64,000 bases of DNA from JASLEW01 sp963732005 (lineage in GTDB: Bacteria; Acidobacteriota; Thermoanaerobaculia; Multivoradales; UBA5704), in NCBI GenBank assembly GCA_963732005.1, contig CAVSXT010000003.1:434001-498000 (forward strand), read 5' to 3'. This document shows positions 8,501 to 32,300 of this stretch, one piece after another; position 1 is the first letter of the stretch, and every line of letters begins with the position of its first letter. The translations under genes and the position numbers were made by a program. Under the pieces are notes generated by a model. It was not told where the DNA came from and made no database searches. It saw nothing but the letters and a program-made list of their open reading frames with translations.

Positions 8501-8924
8501 ACGTCTCGCCGGTGCCGACCCAGACGATCGCGTGGTCCGACGGGGCGATGGCGATCGCCCCGATCGACTGGGCGGGCATCTTGTCGAAGACCGGCTTCCA
8601 CTCGGTGCCGCCGTCGATCGACTTCCAGACCCCTCCCGATGCCGCGCCCGCGTAGTACACGTTCGGATCGCCCGGCACGCCGGCGACCGCCGAGACGCGG
8701 TTGCCTGGCGGTCCGATGAAGCGGAACTTCAAGCCGTCGAACGGGCCCTTGCCTTTCTCCTCGCCCTCCTGCTCCGGCGCCGGCGCCTCCGGTCTCGTGA
8801 CGTCGCCCACGCCGGTGCGAGGTGTCGGCTGCTGCGGTTCGACGGCTCCGTCCGCCGCGGCCGTCTCAGCCACCACCACCGCCACCATCGCCGCAAGCCA
8901 GAGCAACACCGCCATTCGCTTCAT
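5532..8924 (-). CDS. Secreted Asp-box / Vps10-sortilin-like beta-propeller protein
   Basis: This 1130-residue protein starts at an ATG with AAGGAGT six bases upstream. Residues 1-25 form a signal peptide (MKRMAVLLWLAAMVAVVVA). Residues about 60-760 contain at least nine Asp-box turns (DGGTEW, DGGKSW, DGGKTW, DGGTRW, NGGTKW, DGGEHW, DGGAHW, DYGKTW, DDGAHW), which build a multi-bladed propeller like the Vps10/sortilin N-domain and BNR-repeat hydrolases. A C-terminal Ig-like stretch (GTYTVKLRIGERELTTSVEV) and a helical region with an acidic Lys-rich end follow. Such proteins are abundant and multi-copy in Acidobacteriota; their substrate is unknown and peptidase or glycosidase activity is only assumed. 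The open frame extends upstream to 9314 but that part overlaps the PIN gene and is not used. Confidence 0.85.
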   Translation of the reverse strand: MKRMAVLLWLAAMVAVVVAETAAADGAVEPQQPTPRTGVGDVTRPEAPAPEQEGEEKGKGPFDGLKFRFIGPPGNRVSAVAGVPGDPNVYYAGAASGGVWKSIDGGTEWKPVFDKMPAQSIGAIAIAPSDHAIVWVGTGETFIRSNVSIGNGVYRSTDGGKSWQHMGLDKTGRIGRVIVDPRDPNVVYVAALGTCYGPQPERGVFRTRDGGKTWERVLFVDENTGASDLTMDPADSRTLFAGTWQIDIKTWGRKSGGPGSGVWVTHDGGTRWKRLTKDDGLPESPLGKIAVAVAPSDSQRVYALIETGDKGSLWRSDNGGTKWKLVSHSRLLNERPHYYTRMLVMPDNANEVYFPSNSMSVTYDGGETTDQVDWAGDNHDMWADPKNPRRMMIGSDIGVSISTTRGKKWAWVRLPIAQMYHVATDTRIPYGVHGQMQDGGSMRGPSRNPGADTIPPALWTTTAGCETGWATPDPVDPNIVWGGCYAGVVERYDERTRMARSVSIWPERTMGANAGQVKQRMNWTFPIAISPHDHDTVYVGSQYVVQTTDGGEHWTAISPDLTLHDPSMMGDSGGLTIDNLSVEYAGVVYSIAESPLAKGEIWAGTNDGLVQVTRDGGAHWTNVTPGKALLPPKGTVDAVEPSPHERGTCYVAVDLHQVDNRDPFIFKTTDYGKTWKSISSDLAKSPFSYVHVVREDPFRKGMLYAGTENGLYVSFDDGAHWRPLQSKLPHAPVYWLTVEPRFHDLVVATYGRGFFILDDVTPLETWSEALHDSPEHLFAPVPAYRFRGVSQPAYAPVGTAEGKNGPDGALLTYWLRKAVPKPKEKADDEDAAKEKPPLVQIRIFDAAGAKVRSLRGTNETGMNRVVWDLRYDPIPEVRLRATPKGNSHVWAEKRFAGKDRRPVLYYGIEDATRGPLVPPGTYTVKLRIGERELTTSVEVRKDPGSAGTPADVEAASKLSLAIYRDAEAAAGMIGELEWTRLQLEQLERRLVAAKAEDSLADAVSGLRQSAEEIEAVLLQPTIADEDQKSFRGPLGIFLKLVWLNAEAATGAADVSGNADLRPTQPERDVFELLDGQLGDARRRFQSLYAESVPAFNRAMTAKGMAGIAPVKEVPPEFPKEKEKKPDEDDD

Positions 8925-8953
8925 TCGTTCACTCCTTGGGTGGCCGGGGGTGT

Positions 8954-9379
8954 CTAACCGACCAGCAGGACCTCGACGCCGAAGAACTCGGCGCAACCGG
9001 CCAGCGCCCTGTCGGCGGTGGCGAAGGGAATGCCGCCGGTCGCCGCGACCGCGAGATGCAGACCGTCGAGGCTGCGAAGCGGCGCCTTGAACTGACCGAT
9101 CCAGTCCTGGGCCAGCCGGAGGTGGTGTCGCTCGACGGGCAACAGCATGTAGTGGGAGCCCTCGACATGCGACTGGAAGCGGCTCCTGATCCGCTCGGCG
9201 TCCGCCGTGCTGAGTTCCGCACGGCGGACCTTCCGCGCCAGTGCCGATACCAGCTCGACCGCGCAAAGATCGCTGATCACCGGCCTGGTCTCCGACAGGA
9301 TCAGCGCCTCGCACCGCGCGCTCAGGGGCTCAGGCGAGTAGTAGGGAACCAGCACGCTGGTGTCGAGATAGAGGCTCAG
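8954..9379 (-). CDS. PIN-domain toxin (VapC-like ribonuclease)
   Basis: The 141-residue protein has the four acidic positions of a PIN nuclease: D in LYLDTSVLV (residue 5-6), E in LCAVELVSAL, D in LRSLDGLHLAVA and D in FATADRAL. PIN toxins cleave RNA, usually tRNA or rRNA, when not bound by antitoxin. The best start is a CTG at 9379 whose last two bases are shared with the TGA of the upstream antitoxin gene, and GGGAGGAGGA lies just upstream; the frame has no ATG nearby. This overlap implies translational coupling. An upstream extension of the frame lies entirely within the antitoxin gene. Confidence 0.85.
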   Translation of the reverse strand: MSLYLDTSVLVPYYSPEPLSARCEALILSETRPVISDLCAVELVSALARKVRRAELSTADAERIRSRFQSHVEGSHYMLLPVERHHLRLAQDWIGQFKAPLRSLDGLHLAVAATGGIPFATADRALAGCAEFFGVEVLLVG

Positions 9380-9612
9380 TAGCGTTCCTCCTCCCGCGCC
9401 GCCGTCAGCTCCTCGCCAAGCGTCGTGCCGCGCAGCTCGATGGAGTGGCGAAAGTCCGCCAGGCTCGGCAGGCACTGGACGGCGGCGCCGGCCGGGACGA
9501 GGCGCGCCACGGCCTTGCCCCGTCGTACCAGAACGATCTCCTCACCAGCCGCGACATCGTCGAGCAGAGTCTTGAGCTTCTGGCGCGCTTCTCGGACGCT
9601 CACCGTGCGCAT
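9376..9612 (-). CDS. Phd/YefM-type antitoxin
   Basis: The 78-residue protein opens with MRTVSVREARQKLKTLLDDV and continues AGEEIVLVRRGKAVARLVP, the standard Phd/YefM N-terminal DNA-binding and dimerisation fold. The C-terminal 35 residues (LADFRHSIELRG, EELTAAREEERY) are the flexible toxin-binding part. The ATG at 9612 is chosen because GGAGG lies six bases upstream; an in-frame ATG further up lacks this. It heads the two-gene module with the PIN toxin and presumably autorepresses the promoter upstream of 9612. Confidence 0.85.
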   Translation of the reverse strand: MRTVSVREARQKLKTLLDDVAAGEEIVLVRRGKAVARLVPAGAAVQCLPSLADFRHSIELRGTTLGEELTAAREEERY

Positions 9613-9694
9613 GGAATCCTCCGTGTACATCTCAAGTGTACACAACGATGGCTCGGCTGGCAAGGCTCACGTCGAGCGGTCGAGCGCAGGAGAG

Positions 9695-9778
9695 TCCGTC
9701 GGCGGCCTGATGCCCCTCTCGTCGCTCTACGACGAGCGCTACGCCATCTACTGGCGAGTGACGCGCGACAGCGCGTGA
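9695..9778 (+). pseudogene. Short 3' scrap resembling the C-terminus of a GH127-like glycoside hydrolase
   Basis: The frame ending at the TGA at 9776-9778 reads LMPLSSLYDERYAIYWRVTR, which resembles the terminal P-x-x-x-x-x-x-x-R-Y-x-x-Y-W segment of beta-L-arabinofuranosidase (GH127/DUF1680) proteins. Nothing upstream in this frame looks like the rest of such a protein, and the antitoxin gene begins at 9612 on the other strand. I read it as a relic left by a deletion; the match is short and could be chance. Confidence 0.3.
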
Positions 9779-10012
9779 AGTCGATCAACCCGTCGGCGAC
9801 AAACCACGGCGCCGCAGTCTCAGACCCATCTATTCTCGCCAGTCCCCGTTGGCCAGTTGACAGGCTGTGACCGGCCGGCCGATGGCGCGATTGCGATGTC
9901 ACACGCCCATCGTGGCTTCCGCATCATAGATAGGGATGGCGCCGGTGGCCGGCGCTGTTGCCTCGAGACCGCCTATGGCGACTACCAGCAGATCGGCGAC
10001 TTGGCGGTGCCC
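9779..10012. other. Intergenic region, no feature recognised
   Basis: No gene, hairpin or promoter of note is seen. It precedes a secreted protein gene whose ATG at 10013 lacks a clear ribosome binding site, so an alternative upstream start of that frame (9857 or 9899) cannot be fully excluded. Confidence 0.4.
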
Positions 10013-11257
10013 ATGACCAATACGGGGCGGCGGTTTGCGCTCGCCGTCGCGGCGCTCGCCACCATGGTGGCGAGGGCGCCGGGCGCGTCGGGTGCGCTGG
10101 TGCCGATCGACCCGCCAGCGTCCCGCGCCGCCTTGGCAGCCGAGATCGATGCTGCCTATGCCAAAGTTGCCAGCTACCAGGACGGGCCAATCGATCGGTA
10201 TGAGCTGCCGGAATACCGGCAAGCGGTGGCTGAGCTCTGGACGCTGCTCGCACGCTGGGCGCTCGAGTTCCTCCAGGCTCATCCGGCCGCGGACGGTGCG
10301 GCGGTCGCGGCGGATCTGGCCAGCTTGGCGAGCAAGACCAAGTGGTTCGAGCCGTCGGTGGTGCGCCTCGGGAGCGGCAGCGCCGCCGCCGCGGTGGTGG
10401 CGATCGATGCGGGCTTTTCGGGCGGGACTTTCTTTGTCGTCTCTGCCGGCCAAACCGATCGCTCGGCGGCGGCGTGGAGCATCCGCAACCTGGCGGAGAA
10501 GAACTTTGCGCTGCACAACGACCTGGGCGCGTGGGCCTTTCTGGTGGCCGGCGTGCACGACGGCCCGCTCGGCGCTCGCGTCCTGCCGCTGCCTGCGGCC
10601 CGGTCGGGGTGCCCGCGCTTTCTGATCGACGCCGTCACTCATCCGAGCATGGGATTGGACATGCCAGGCCAGGTCAGCGTCTGGGAATGGACCGGCAGAC
10701 AGGCGAAGCCGGAATTCATCCAGAGCTACTGGACGACCGTCGAGGTCGGCGGACTCAGGCGCGAGGGCGACCTGCTGCGTGTGCCCACCAAGGAGCTGAC
10801 GAAGACCTTTTACAGCTGCGGTTCCTGCGACGATCCCAAGGGTGCCTGGACGCTGCGGTTGACACCCGATGGGGTGAGCGACCTGGGTCACGCCTACGAC
10901 GAGCCGCTGCTGGGCGCAGCCGACGAGCTGCTCGCGCGGCTGGCCCGCCGGGAGGATGCTTCGGCGCTTGCCTCGGCCAGGGTCGTCGCCAGGCTGACAT
11001 CTTTCGTGCGGGAGCTGCGGCAGGATCGGGAACGGGAAGCGGCGCAGCTCCGCCACCAGGGCGGAGCCCAGGCGAGCGAGCAGGCGAGCGCACCGCCGGA
11101 CCCCTATGACGGCCTCCGCAGCATGCTCGGCTCGTGGAAGGTGAGCGTCCGCGGCAACCGGCGCGTCCTGGACCTGGCCACGGATGACTGGCACCTCCGT
11201 CTCACCTTCGAAAAGCGGGGCACCGCCTACTACGCCACCGCCGTCGCCGTTCTCTAG
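10013..11257 (+). CDS. Secreted protein of unknown function, ends at an in-frame TAG
   Basis: The ATG at 10013 is preferred because it opens a signal peptide (MTNTGRRFALAVAALATMVA, Ala-rich to about residue 30). The mature part has a helical N-terminal half and a mixed C-terminal half with a FYSCGSCDDPKGAW motif near residue 265, a charged helical stretch around residue 340 and a final beta-rich block (SWKVSVRGNRRVLDLA). I do not recognise a family. The TAG at 11255-11257 looks premature: the same frame continues to 11404 with protein-like sequence. It is followed by the ADOP permease on the same strand. Confidence 0.62.
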   Translation: MTNTGRRFALAVAALATMVARAPGASGALVPIDPPASRAALAAEIDAAYAKVASYQDGPIDRYELPEYRQAVAELWTLLARWALEFLQAHPAADGAAVAADLASLASKTKWFEPSVVRLGSGSAAAAVVAIDAGFSGGTFFVVSAGQTDRSAAAWSIRNLAEKNFALHNDLGAWAFLVAGVHDGPLGARVLPLPAARSGCPRFLIDAVTHPSMGLDMPGQVSVWEWTGRQAKPEFIQSYWTTVEVGGLRREGDLLRVPTKELTKTFYSCGSCDDPKGAWTLRLTPDGVSDLGHAYDEPLLGAADELLARLARREDASALASARVVARLTSFVRELRQDREREAAQLRHQGGAQASEQASAPPDPYDGLRSMLGSWKVSVRGNRRVLDLATDDWHLRLTFEKRGTAYYATAVAVL

Positions 11258-11404
11258 ACTGGCCACTACTCCTACGACGACGCGCTGATGACCGAGATCG
11301 CGGACGAGCGTCACCGCGTCCTGCTGCGGAACGGGTATCGCGGTGGATACCTGATCCATCAGGACTTCGGCCAACCGCCGCGGCCGCCGAGCAGGATCTC
11401 CTGA
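11258..11404 (+). other. In-frame continuation of the secreted protein beyond the TAG
   Basis: After the TAG the same frame reads TGHYSYDDALMTEIADERHR and then VLLRNGYRGGYLIHQDFG before a TGA at 11402-11404. The composition is protein-like and follows on naturally from the beta-rich end of the preceding gene. A nonsense mutation, a base-calling error or stop readthrough would each explain it. Confidence 0.5.
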
Positions 11405-11455
11405 TATCGTGGACCGGCGCGGGGGTTTGGCCGCGCGGCAGCGGCGAGATCGAGC

Positions 11456-13909
11456 ATGTCCGTTCTCTGGCAAGACCTCCGATACGGCTTCCGCCTGCTG
11501 GCGAAATATCCCCGGGTCTCGGTCTGGGCGGTGCTCTCGTTGGCGCTGGGCGTGGGCGCGAACACTGCCATCTTCTCGCTGGTCGACGGGCTGCTGCTGC
11601 GGCCGCTGCCGGTCGCCGGCCCCTCTCGCCTGGCGGCGGTGTACGGCACCGACGAAAAGGGCTCCAGCAACCTGTCGTTCTTTCCGTTCTCGTACCCCAA
11701 TTTCCTCGACCTGCGGGACGGCAATCGCGCCTTCTCCGGCATGTTCGCGTTCCGCCGCCACCGCCTGAGCTTCGCCGACGGCGAGGGCGAGCCGGAGCTG
11801 GTCACCGGCCAGATCGTCTCGACCAACTATTTCGACGTGCTGGGTGTTCGGCCGGTCCTCGGCCAGGCCTTCACCCCGGGAGCGGACCGCGCCATGGGCG
11901 GCGACACCGTGGTGGTGCTCGGCTACGGGCTCTGGCAGCGCCGCTTCGGCTCGGACCCGCGCATCGTCGGCCGCAGCCTGCGGCTGAACGGTCAGGCCTA
12001 CAAGGTGCTGGGAGTCGGGCCGCCGGGCTTCCGCGGCACCCAGCTCATGTCGCCCGCCGAGTTCTGGCTGCCGATGACGCAGTTCAAGGCGCTCTCGCCC
12101 CGTGCCAAGGAGATGGACCAGCGCGAGTGGCAGATGTTCCTGGCGATGGGTCGGTTGCGGCCGGGCGTGAGCGTCGCACGGGCGCAGGCCGAGCTGGCCG
12201 CCATCGCCGCCCGGCTGCGCGACACCTACCCCAAGGACGACGCCGGCATGGGGATCGCGCTCCTCTCGATGACCGAGAGCATGATCGACCCCAACCAGCG
12301 CCAGGTCTTCTCCCGCTCGGCCTCGCTGCTGATGATCGCCTCGGGCCTGGTGCTGCTGATCGCCTGCGCCAACGTCGGCAACCTGTTGCTCGCGCGCGCC
12401 ACCGACCGGCGCCGGGAGATCGCCGTCCGCCTGTCGATCGGGGCCGGGCGCGGCCGCCTGGTCCGCCAGCTGCTGGCCGAGGGCGCCGCCCTCGCATTGA
12501 CGGGCACCGCGCTGGGGCTGCTGATCGCTCATTGGGCGATCCGGCTGCTGTGGTCGCTGCGCCCGCCGCAGCTCGACCCCGACGCCGTCGACCTCGGCCT
12601 GAATCTCCGCATGCTCGGCTTCACCCTCGCCGTGGCCCTGCTGACCGTGCTGCTCTGCGGCCTCGCCCCGGCGCGCGCGGTGTCGCGCACCGACCTCAAC
12701 GACGTCATCAAGACCGGCACGCCGCTGGCCGAGCGCCATCGCCGCCTGAGCCTGCGAGACCTGCTGGTCGGAGCGCAGGTGGGGCTCGCCCTGGTGGCGC
12801 TGATCGGCGCCGGTCTGCTGCTCGCCAGCCTGCAGCGCGCCCAGGGCATCGACGCCGGCTTCCGCGCCGGGGAGATCCTGCGGCTGACAGTGCAGGTGGG
12901 GGCGCAGGGTTACAAGGAGCCGCAGGGGCGTGACTTCTACCGCCGCATGCTCGAGCGGGTGGGATCGCTGCCCGGGGTGCGCGCGGCGGCGCTCTCCAGC
13001 CAGAACATCCTCACCACGGCTCCGGAGCTCGACAAGGTGCTGCTTGCCGGCGAATCGCAGGCCCCCGAGGGGCGCCTCACCATGATCGGTTACGTCAGCC
13101 CCGGATACTTCAAGACCATGGGGCTCGCGCTGCTCCGCGGGCGCGACTTCGGCCTCGCCGACCGCCACGGCGCGACGGAGGTGGCGGTGGTCAACCAGGA
13201 GCTGGCGCGGCGGCTGTGGCCCGACCGCGACCCGGTGGGCCAGCGCTTCCGGCTGGAAGCCCAGGCGGGCGAGCGGATGATCGTCGGGGTGGTCCGCGAC
13301 AGCAAGTACATGAGCCTGACCGAGCCGCCGCAGCCCTACATCTATGGCCCGCTCGAGCAGCATTACCAGGCGGCGGCGACGCTCTACGTCCACGCCCAGG
13401 GCCGGGCGGACGGCCTGCTCGAGCCGGTGCGGCGCCAGGTGCAGGAGCTGGACCGGTCGATGCCGCTGCTCGACGTCTCGACTCTCGCCAGCCTGATCGA
13501 CAGCTCGCTGTGGGCGCAGCGCATGCGCGCCGCCCTGCTCACCCTGCTGGGCGCCCTTGCCCTGGTGCTGGCGGCGGTCGGCATCTATGCCGTCGCCGCC
13601 TACTCGGTGCGCCAGCGCCGCAAGGAACTCGCCCTCCGCGTCGCCCTCGGGGCGCGGCGTGGCGACGTCATGCGCCTGATCCTCCGCAAGGGGATGCTGG
13701 TGGCGCTTGGCGGCATGGTCCTGGGGCTCCTGGCGGTGCTCGCCATCACCCGCTATCTCGAGGCCGTGCTCTTCGGCATCCACACCACCGATCCGCGGAT
13801 CCTCGGCGGCACCGTGCTGCTGCTCGGGGCGGTGGCCCTGGCCGCCAACAGCCTGCCCGCCTATCGCGCCACCCGCGAGGACGCCAGGAACGCCCTGCGC
13901 AGCGAGTAG
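11456..13909 (+). CDS. ADOP-type ABC permease (two MacB periplasmic cores, two FtsX domains)
   Basis: The 817-residue protein has the Acidobacteriota 'duplicated orphan permease' design: N-terminal DLRYGFRLLAKYP, first helix with SLALGVGANTAIFSLVDGLLLRPLP, a MacB-type periplasmic core (about residues 60-240), three FtsX helices (about 285-410, including LLIACANVGNLLLARATDRRREIAVR cut into two motifs, LLIACANVGNLLLAR and RRREIAVRLSIGAGRG), a linker, a second core (about 460-690) and three final helices (QRRKELALRVALGARRGDV). It has no ATPase domain and no ATPase gene adjoins it. Members are believed to be mechanotransmission-type exporters or lipoprotein handlers, but the substrate is unknown. 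It converges on the PKS/NRPS gene with only 10 bases between stops. Confidence 0.92.
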   Translation: MSVLWQDLRYGFRLLAKYPRVSVWAVLSLALGVGANTAIFSLVDGLLLRPLPVAGPSRLAAVYGTDEKGSSNLSFFPFSYPNFLDLRDGNRAFSGMFAFRRHRLSFADGEGEPELVTGQIVSTNYFDVLGVRPVLGQAFTPGADRAMGGDTVVVLGYGLWQRRFGSDPRIVGRSLRLNGQAYKVLGVGPPGFRGTQLMSPAEFWLPMTQFKALSPRAKEMDQREWQMFLAMGRLRPGVSVARAQAELAAIAARLRDTYPKDDAGMGIALLSMTESMIDPNQRQVFSRSASLLMIASGLVLLIACANVGNLLLARATDRRREIAVRLSIGAGRGRLVRQLLAEGAALALTGTALGLLIAHWAIRLLWSLRPPQLDPDAVDLGLNLRMLGFTLAVALLTVLLCGLAPARAVSRTDLNDVIKTGTPLAERHRRLSLRDLLVGAQVGLALVALIGAGLLLASLQRAQGIDAGFRAGEILRLTVQVGAQGYKEPQGRDFYRRMLERVGSLPGVRAAALSSQNILTTAPELDKVLLAGESQAPEGRLTMIGYVSPGYFKTMGLALLRGRDFGLADRHGATEVAVVNQELARRLWPDRDPVGQRFRLEAQAGERMIVGVVRDSKYMSLTEPPQPYIYGPLEQHYQAAATLYVHAQGRADGLLEPVRRQVQELDRSMPLLDVSTLASLIDSSLWAQRMRAALLTLLGALALVLAAVGIYAVAAYSVRQRRKELALRVALGARRGDVMRLILRKGMLVALGGMVLGLLAVLAITRYLEAVLFGIHTTDPRILGGTVLLLGAVALAANSLPAYRATREDARNALRSE

Positions 13910-13919
13910 CGCGGCCCGC

Positions 13920-29365
<15,446 letters not shown>

Positions 29366-29369
<4 letters not shown>

Positions 29370-32300
29370 CGGCCGCTCCCGGCGCGGGCGGCCCGCCGCC
29401 GTTTCTCGACGGCCTCGCGGCCGCGGCGCGCCCGCTCGTCCACATCCTCGAAGGCGGGCGGCTGCGGCTCCGCCGCCGCCAGGTGGCCGGCCAGCGCCGC
29501 GACGGTCGGGAAGCGGAAGAGGTCCACCAGCGGGAAATCGCGGCCGATCGCCAGGCGCAGCCGGCCGCGTACCTGGGTGATGGCGAGGGAGGTGCCGCCG
29601 AGGGCGAAGAAATTGTCCTGGCGCCCCACCCGCTCGAGCTCGAGCACCTCGCGCCAGATGGCGGCGATGGTGCGCTCGAGGTCGGTGCCAGGCTCGACGT
29701 AGGGCAGTGCGAGATCCGGCCGGGCGCCGCTCGGCGCCGGCAGGGCCGCGCGGTCCACCTTGCCATGGGCCGACAGCGGCAGGCTCGGCAGCACGAGGAA
29801 GTGCGCCGGAAGCATGTACTCCGGCAGCCGCGCACCGAGGAATTCGCGGAGCTCGGAGACCGACGGCGGCGGCACCCGCGAGCTCTCGACCTGCCGGACC
29901 ACCAGATAGGCGATCAACGCGTGGCCGGTCAAATTGCCCCGGGCAGTCACCACCGCCTGCGCCACCGCCGGATGGGCGGCGAGCGCGGTCTCGATCTCGC
30001 CCAGCTCGATGCGGAAACCGCGCACCTTGACCTGGAAGTCGGTGCGGCCCAGGTACTCGACGCTGCCGTCGGGCAGCGTCCGTCCGAGATCGCCGGTGCG
30101 ATAGAGGCGTCCGCCCGGCTCGTCGCCGAGCGGGTCGGGGAGGAACCGGGCGGCGGTGAGGTCGGGGCGGCCGAGATAGCCGCGGGCGAGTCCGGCACCG
30201 CCGAGCAGGATCTCTCCGGTCACCCCCAGGGGCACGGTCCGGAAATTTCGGTCGACCACATGGACGCGGGTGTTGGCGATCGGCCGGCCGATCGGCACGA
30301 CCGGCCGCGCAGCCGCCGGATCGCAGGCCCAGCAGGTGACGTCCACGGCGGCCTCGGTCGGCCCGTAGAGGTTGTAGAGCGGCGCCTGCAACAGCGAGCC
30401 ATAGCGCTGCTGCAGCTCGTGCGGGAGCGCCTCGCCGCTGCACACCACCCGCCGCAGCGAGGCGCAGCGCGCCGCCGCCGGGGAGTCGAGAAAGACCTGC
30501 AGCATGGAGGGCACGAAGTGGACGGTCGTCACCCCTTCGGCGGCGATCAGGGCGGCCAGGTAGTCGGGGTCCTGGTGCCCGCCGGGCCGGGCCAGCACCA
30601 GGCGCGCACCGGCGAGCAGCGGCCAGAAGAACTCCCACACCGAGACGTCGAAGCTGAACGGCGTCTTTTGCAGCACTCGGTCGCTCTCGTCCAACGGCAG
30701 GGCCTGCTGCATCCAGAGCAGGCGGTTGAGGATGGCGCCGTGGCGGTTCATCACTCCCTTCGGGCGACCGGTCGAGCCCGAGGTGAAGATCACGTAGGCC
30801 AGGTTCTCGGGGTCGAGGGGCAGGCGCGCCGCCGGCGGGTCCTGGCTGCCGGAGCCGGCGCCCTCGTCGGGGAGAGCGCCGGCGGCGAAGCGATCGAGCT
30901 CGACGACGTGGACCTGGTTGGCAGGCAGGCTCGCGGCCCACCGCTCCTGGGTGAGCAGGACGGCAGCCGTCGAGTCGGCGAAGAGCCAGGCCAGCCGCTC
31001 TCGCGGGTAGGCGGGATCGAGCGGGACGTAGGCGCCGCCGGCTTCGAGAATCGCCAGCAACCCGATCACCATCGCCGGCGAGCGCTCGGCGCAGATCCCA
31101 ACGCGCACGTCCGGTCCCACCCCCAGCCGGCGGAGGTGGCTTGCCAGGCGGCCGGCGCTGCGGACCAGCTCGCGGTAGGTGAGGCAGCCCGCGGGCGCGT
31201 CCAGGGCGATCCGCTCGGGAGTCCGCTCGGCCTGGGCGGCGATCAGCTGGTGGATCGGGCGCCGCTCTCGCCAGTCGGCGCCCCTGCCGGCAAAGCCTTC
31301 GGCGTGGGTGGCGTTCCACTCCACCTCCAGCTGGTGGCGCTCGCCGGCGCTGAGCAGGGGCAGCCGCGAGATCCGCGAGCCCGGATCGGCGACCAGCCCC
31401 GCCAGCAGCGTCTCGAAATGGCCGAGCAGGCGCTCTATCGTCGCGGCGTCGAAGAGGTCGGTGCCGTACTCGGCGACCAGCCGAAGGTGGCTGGGATGCG
31501 GCTCGGCGCGACCCGCCAGCAGCGTCAGGTCGAACTTGGCCGTGCCGGTCGAGAGGTCCCTCGGGGCAAGCGTCAGCTCGCCCAGCCGGGAGGCGTCGAG
31601 AGACGCGTTCTGATCGACCAGCAGCACCGAGATCAGCGCCGGCCGCGACAGGTCGCGCTGCAGGCGCAGCTCCTCGACCAGGCGCTCGAACGGCAGGTCC
31701 GGGTGCGCATAGGCTCCGAGGCTCGTCTCCCGTACCCGCGCCAGCAGCTCCGCCGCCGTCGGGTCGCCGGCGAGATCGCCGCGCAGCACGAGCGTGTTGA
31801 CGAACAGCCCGATCAGCCTCTCGGTCTCCGGCCGCGGGCGGTTGGCGATCGGCGAGCCCACCAGCACGTCGTCCTGTCCCGAGAGCCTGCCGAGCAGGAC
31901 CTGGAACGCCGCCAGCAGCACCATGAACGGGGTCACGGCGTGGCGGCGGGCGGCAGCTGCCAGCGCGGCTGACAGCTCCGGGGAGAGCCGGCGTGCGCGC
32001 TGCGCGCCGCGGAAGCTCTGCGCCGCCGGGCGGGGCCGGTCGACCGGCAGATCGAGGGCCGCCGGTGCGCCGGCCAGCCGCCGGCGCCAGTAGCCCAGCT
32101 GGCGGTCGAGCACCTCGCCCGCGAGCCAGGAGCGCTGCCAGACCGCGAAGTCCGCGTACTGGATCGGCAGCGGCGGCAACGCCGGCACCGCTGGCAACAC
32201 GGGCGACATGGCAGGCCCTGCCGGGGCGAGAGCCTGGTAGAGGACCGCGAGCTCGGCGAGGAGCACTCCCAGCGACGCGCCGTCGCAGATGACGTGGTGG

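Noticed and set aside
6261..8957. 898-residue plus-strand open frame
   Set aside because: It is fully antisense to the Asp-box protein; composition is typical of the reverse of high-GC genes (His/Arg/Val/Gly-rich, no family motif).
9899..13783. 1294-residue minus-strand open frame
   Set aside because: It is antisense to the secreted protein and the ADOP permease; stop-free only because of high GC.
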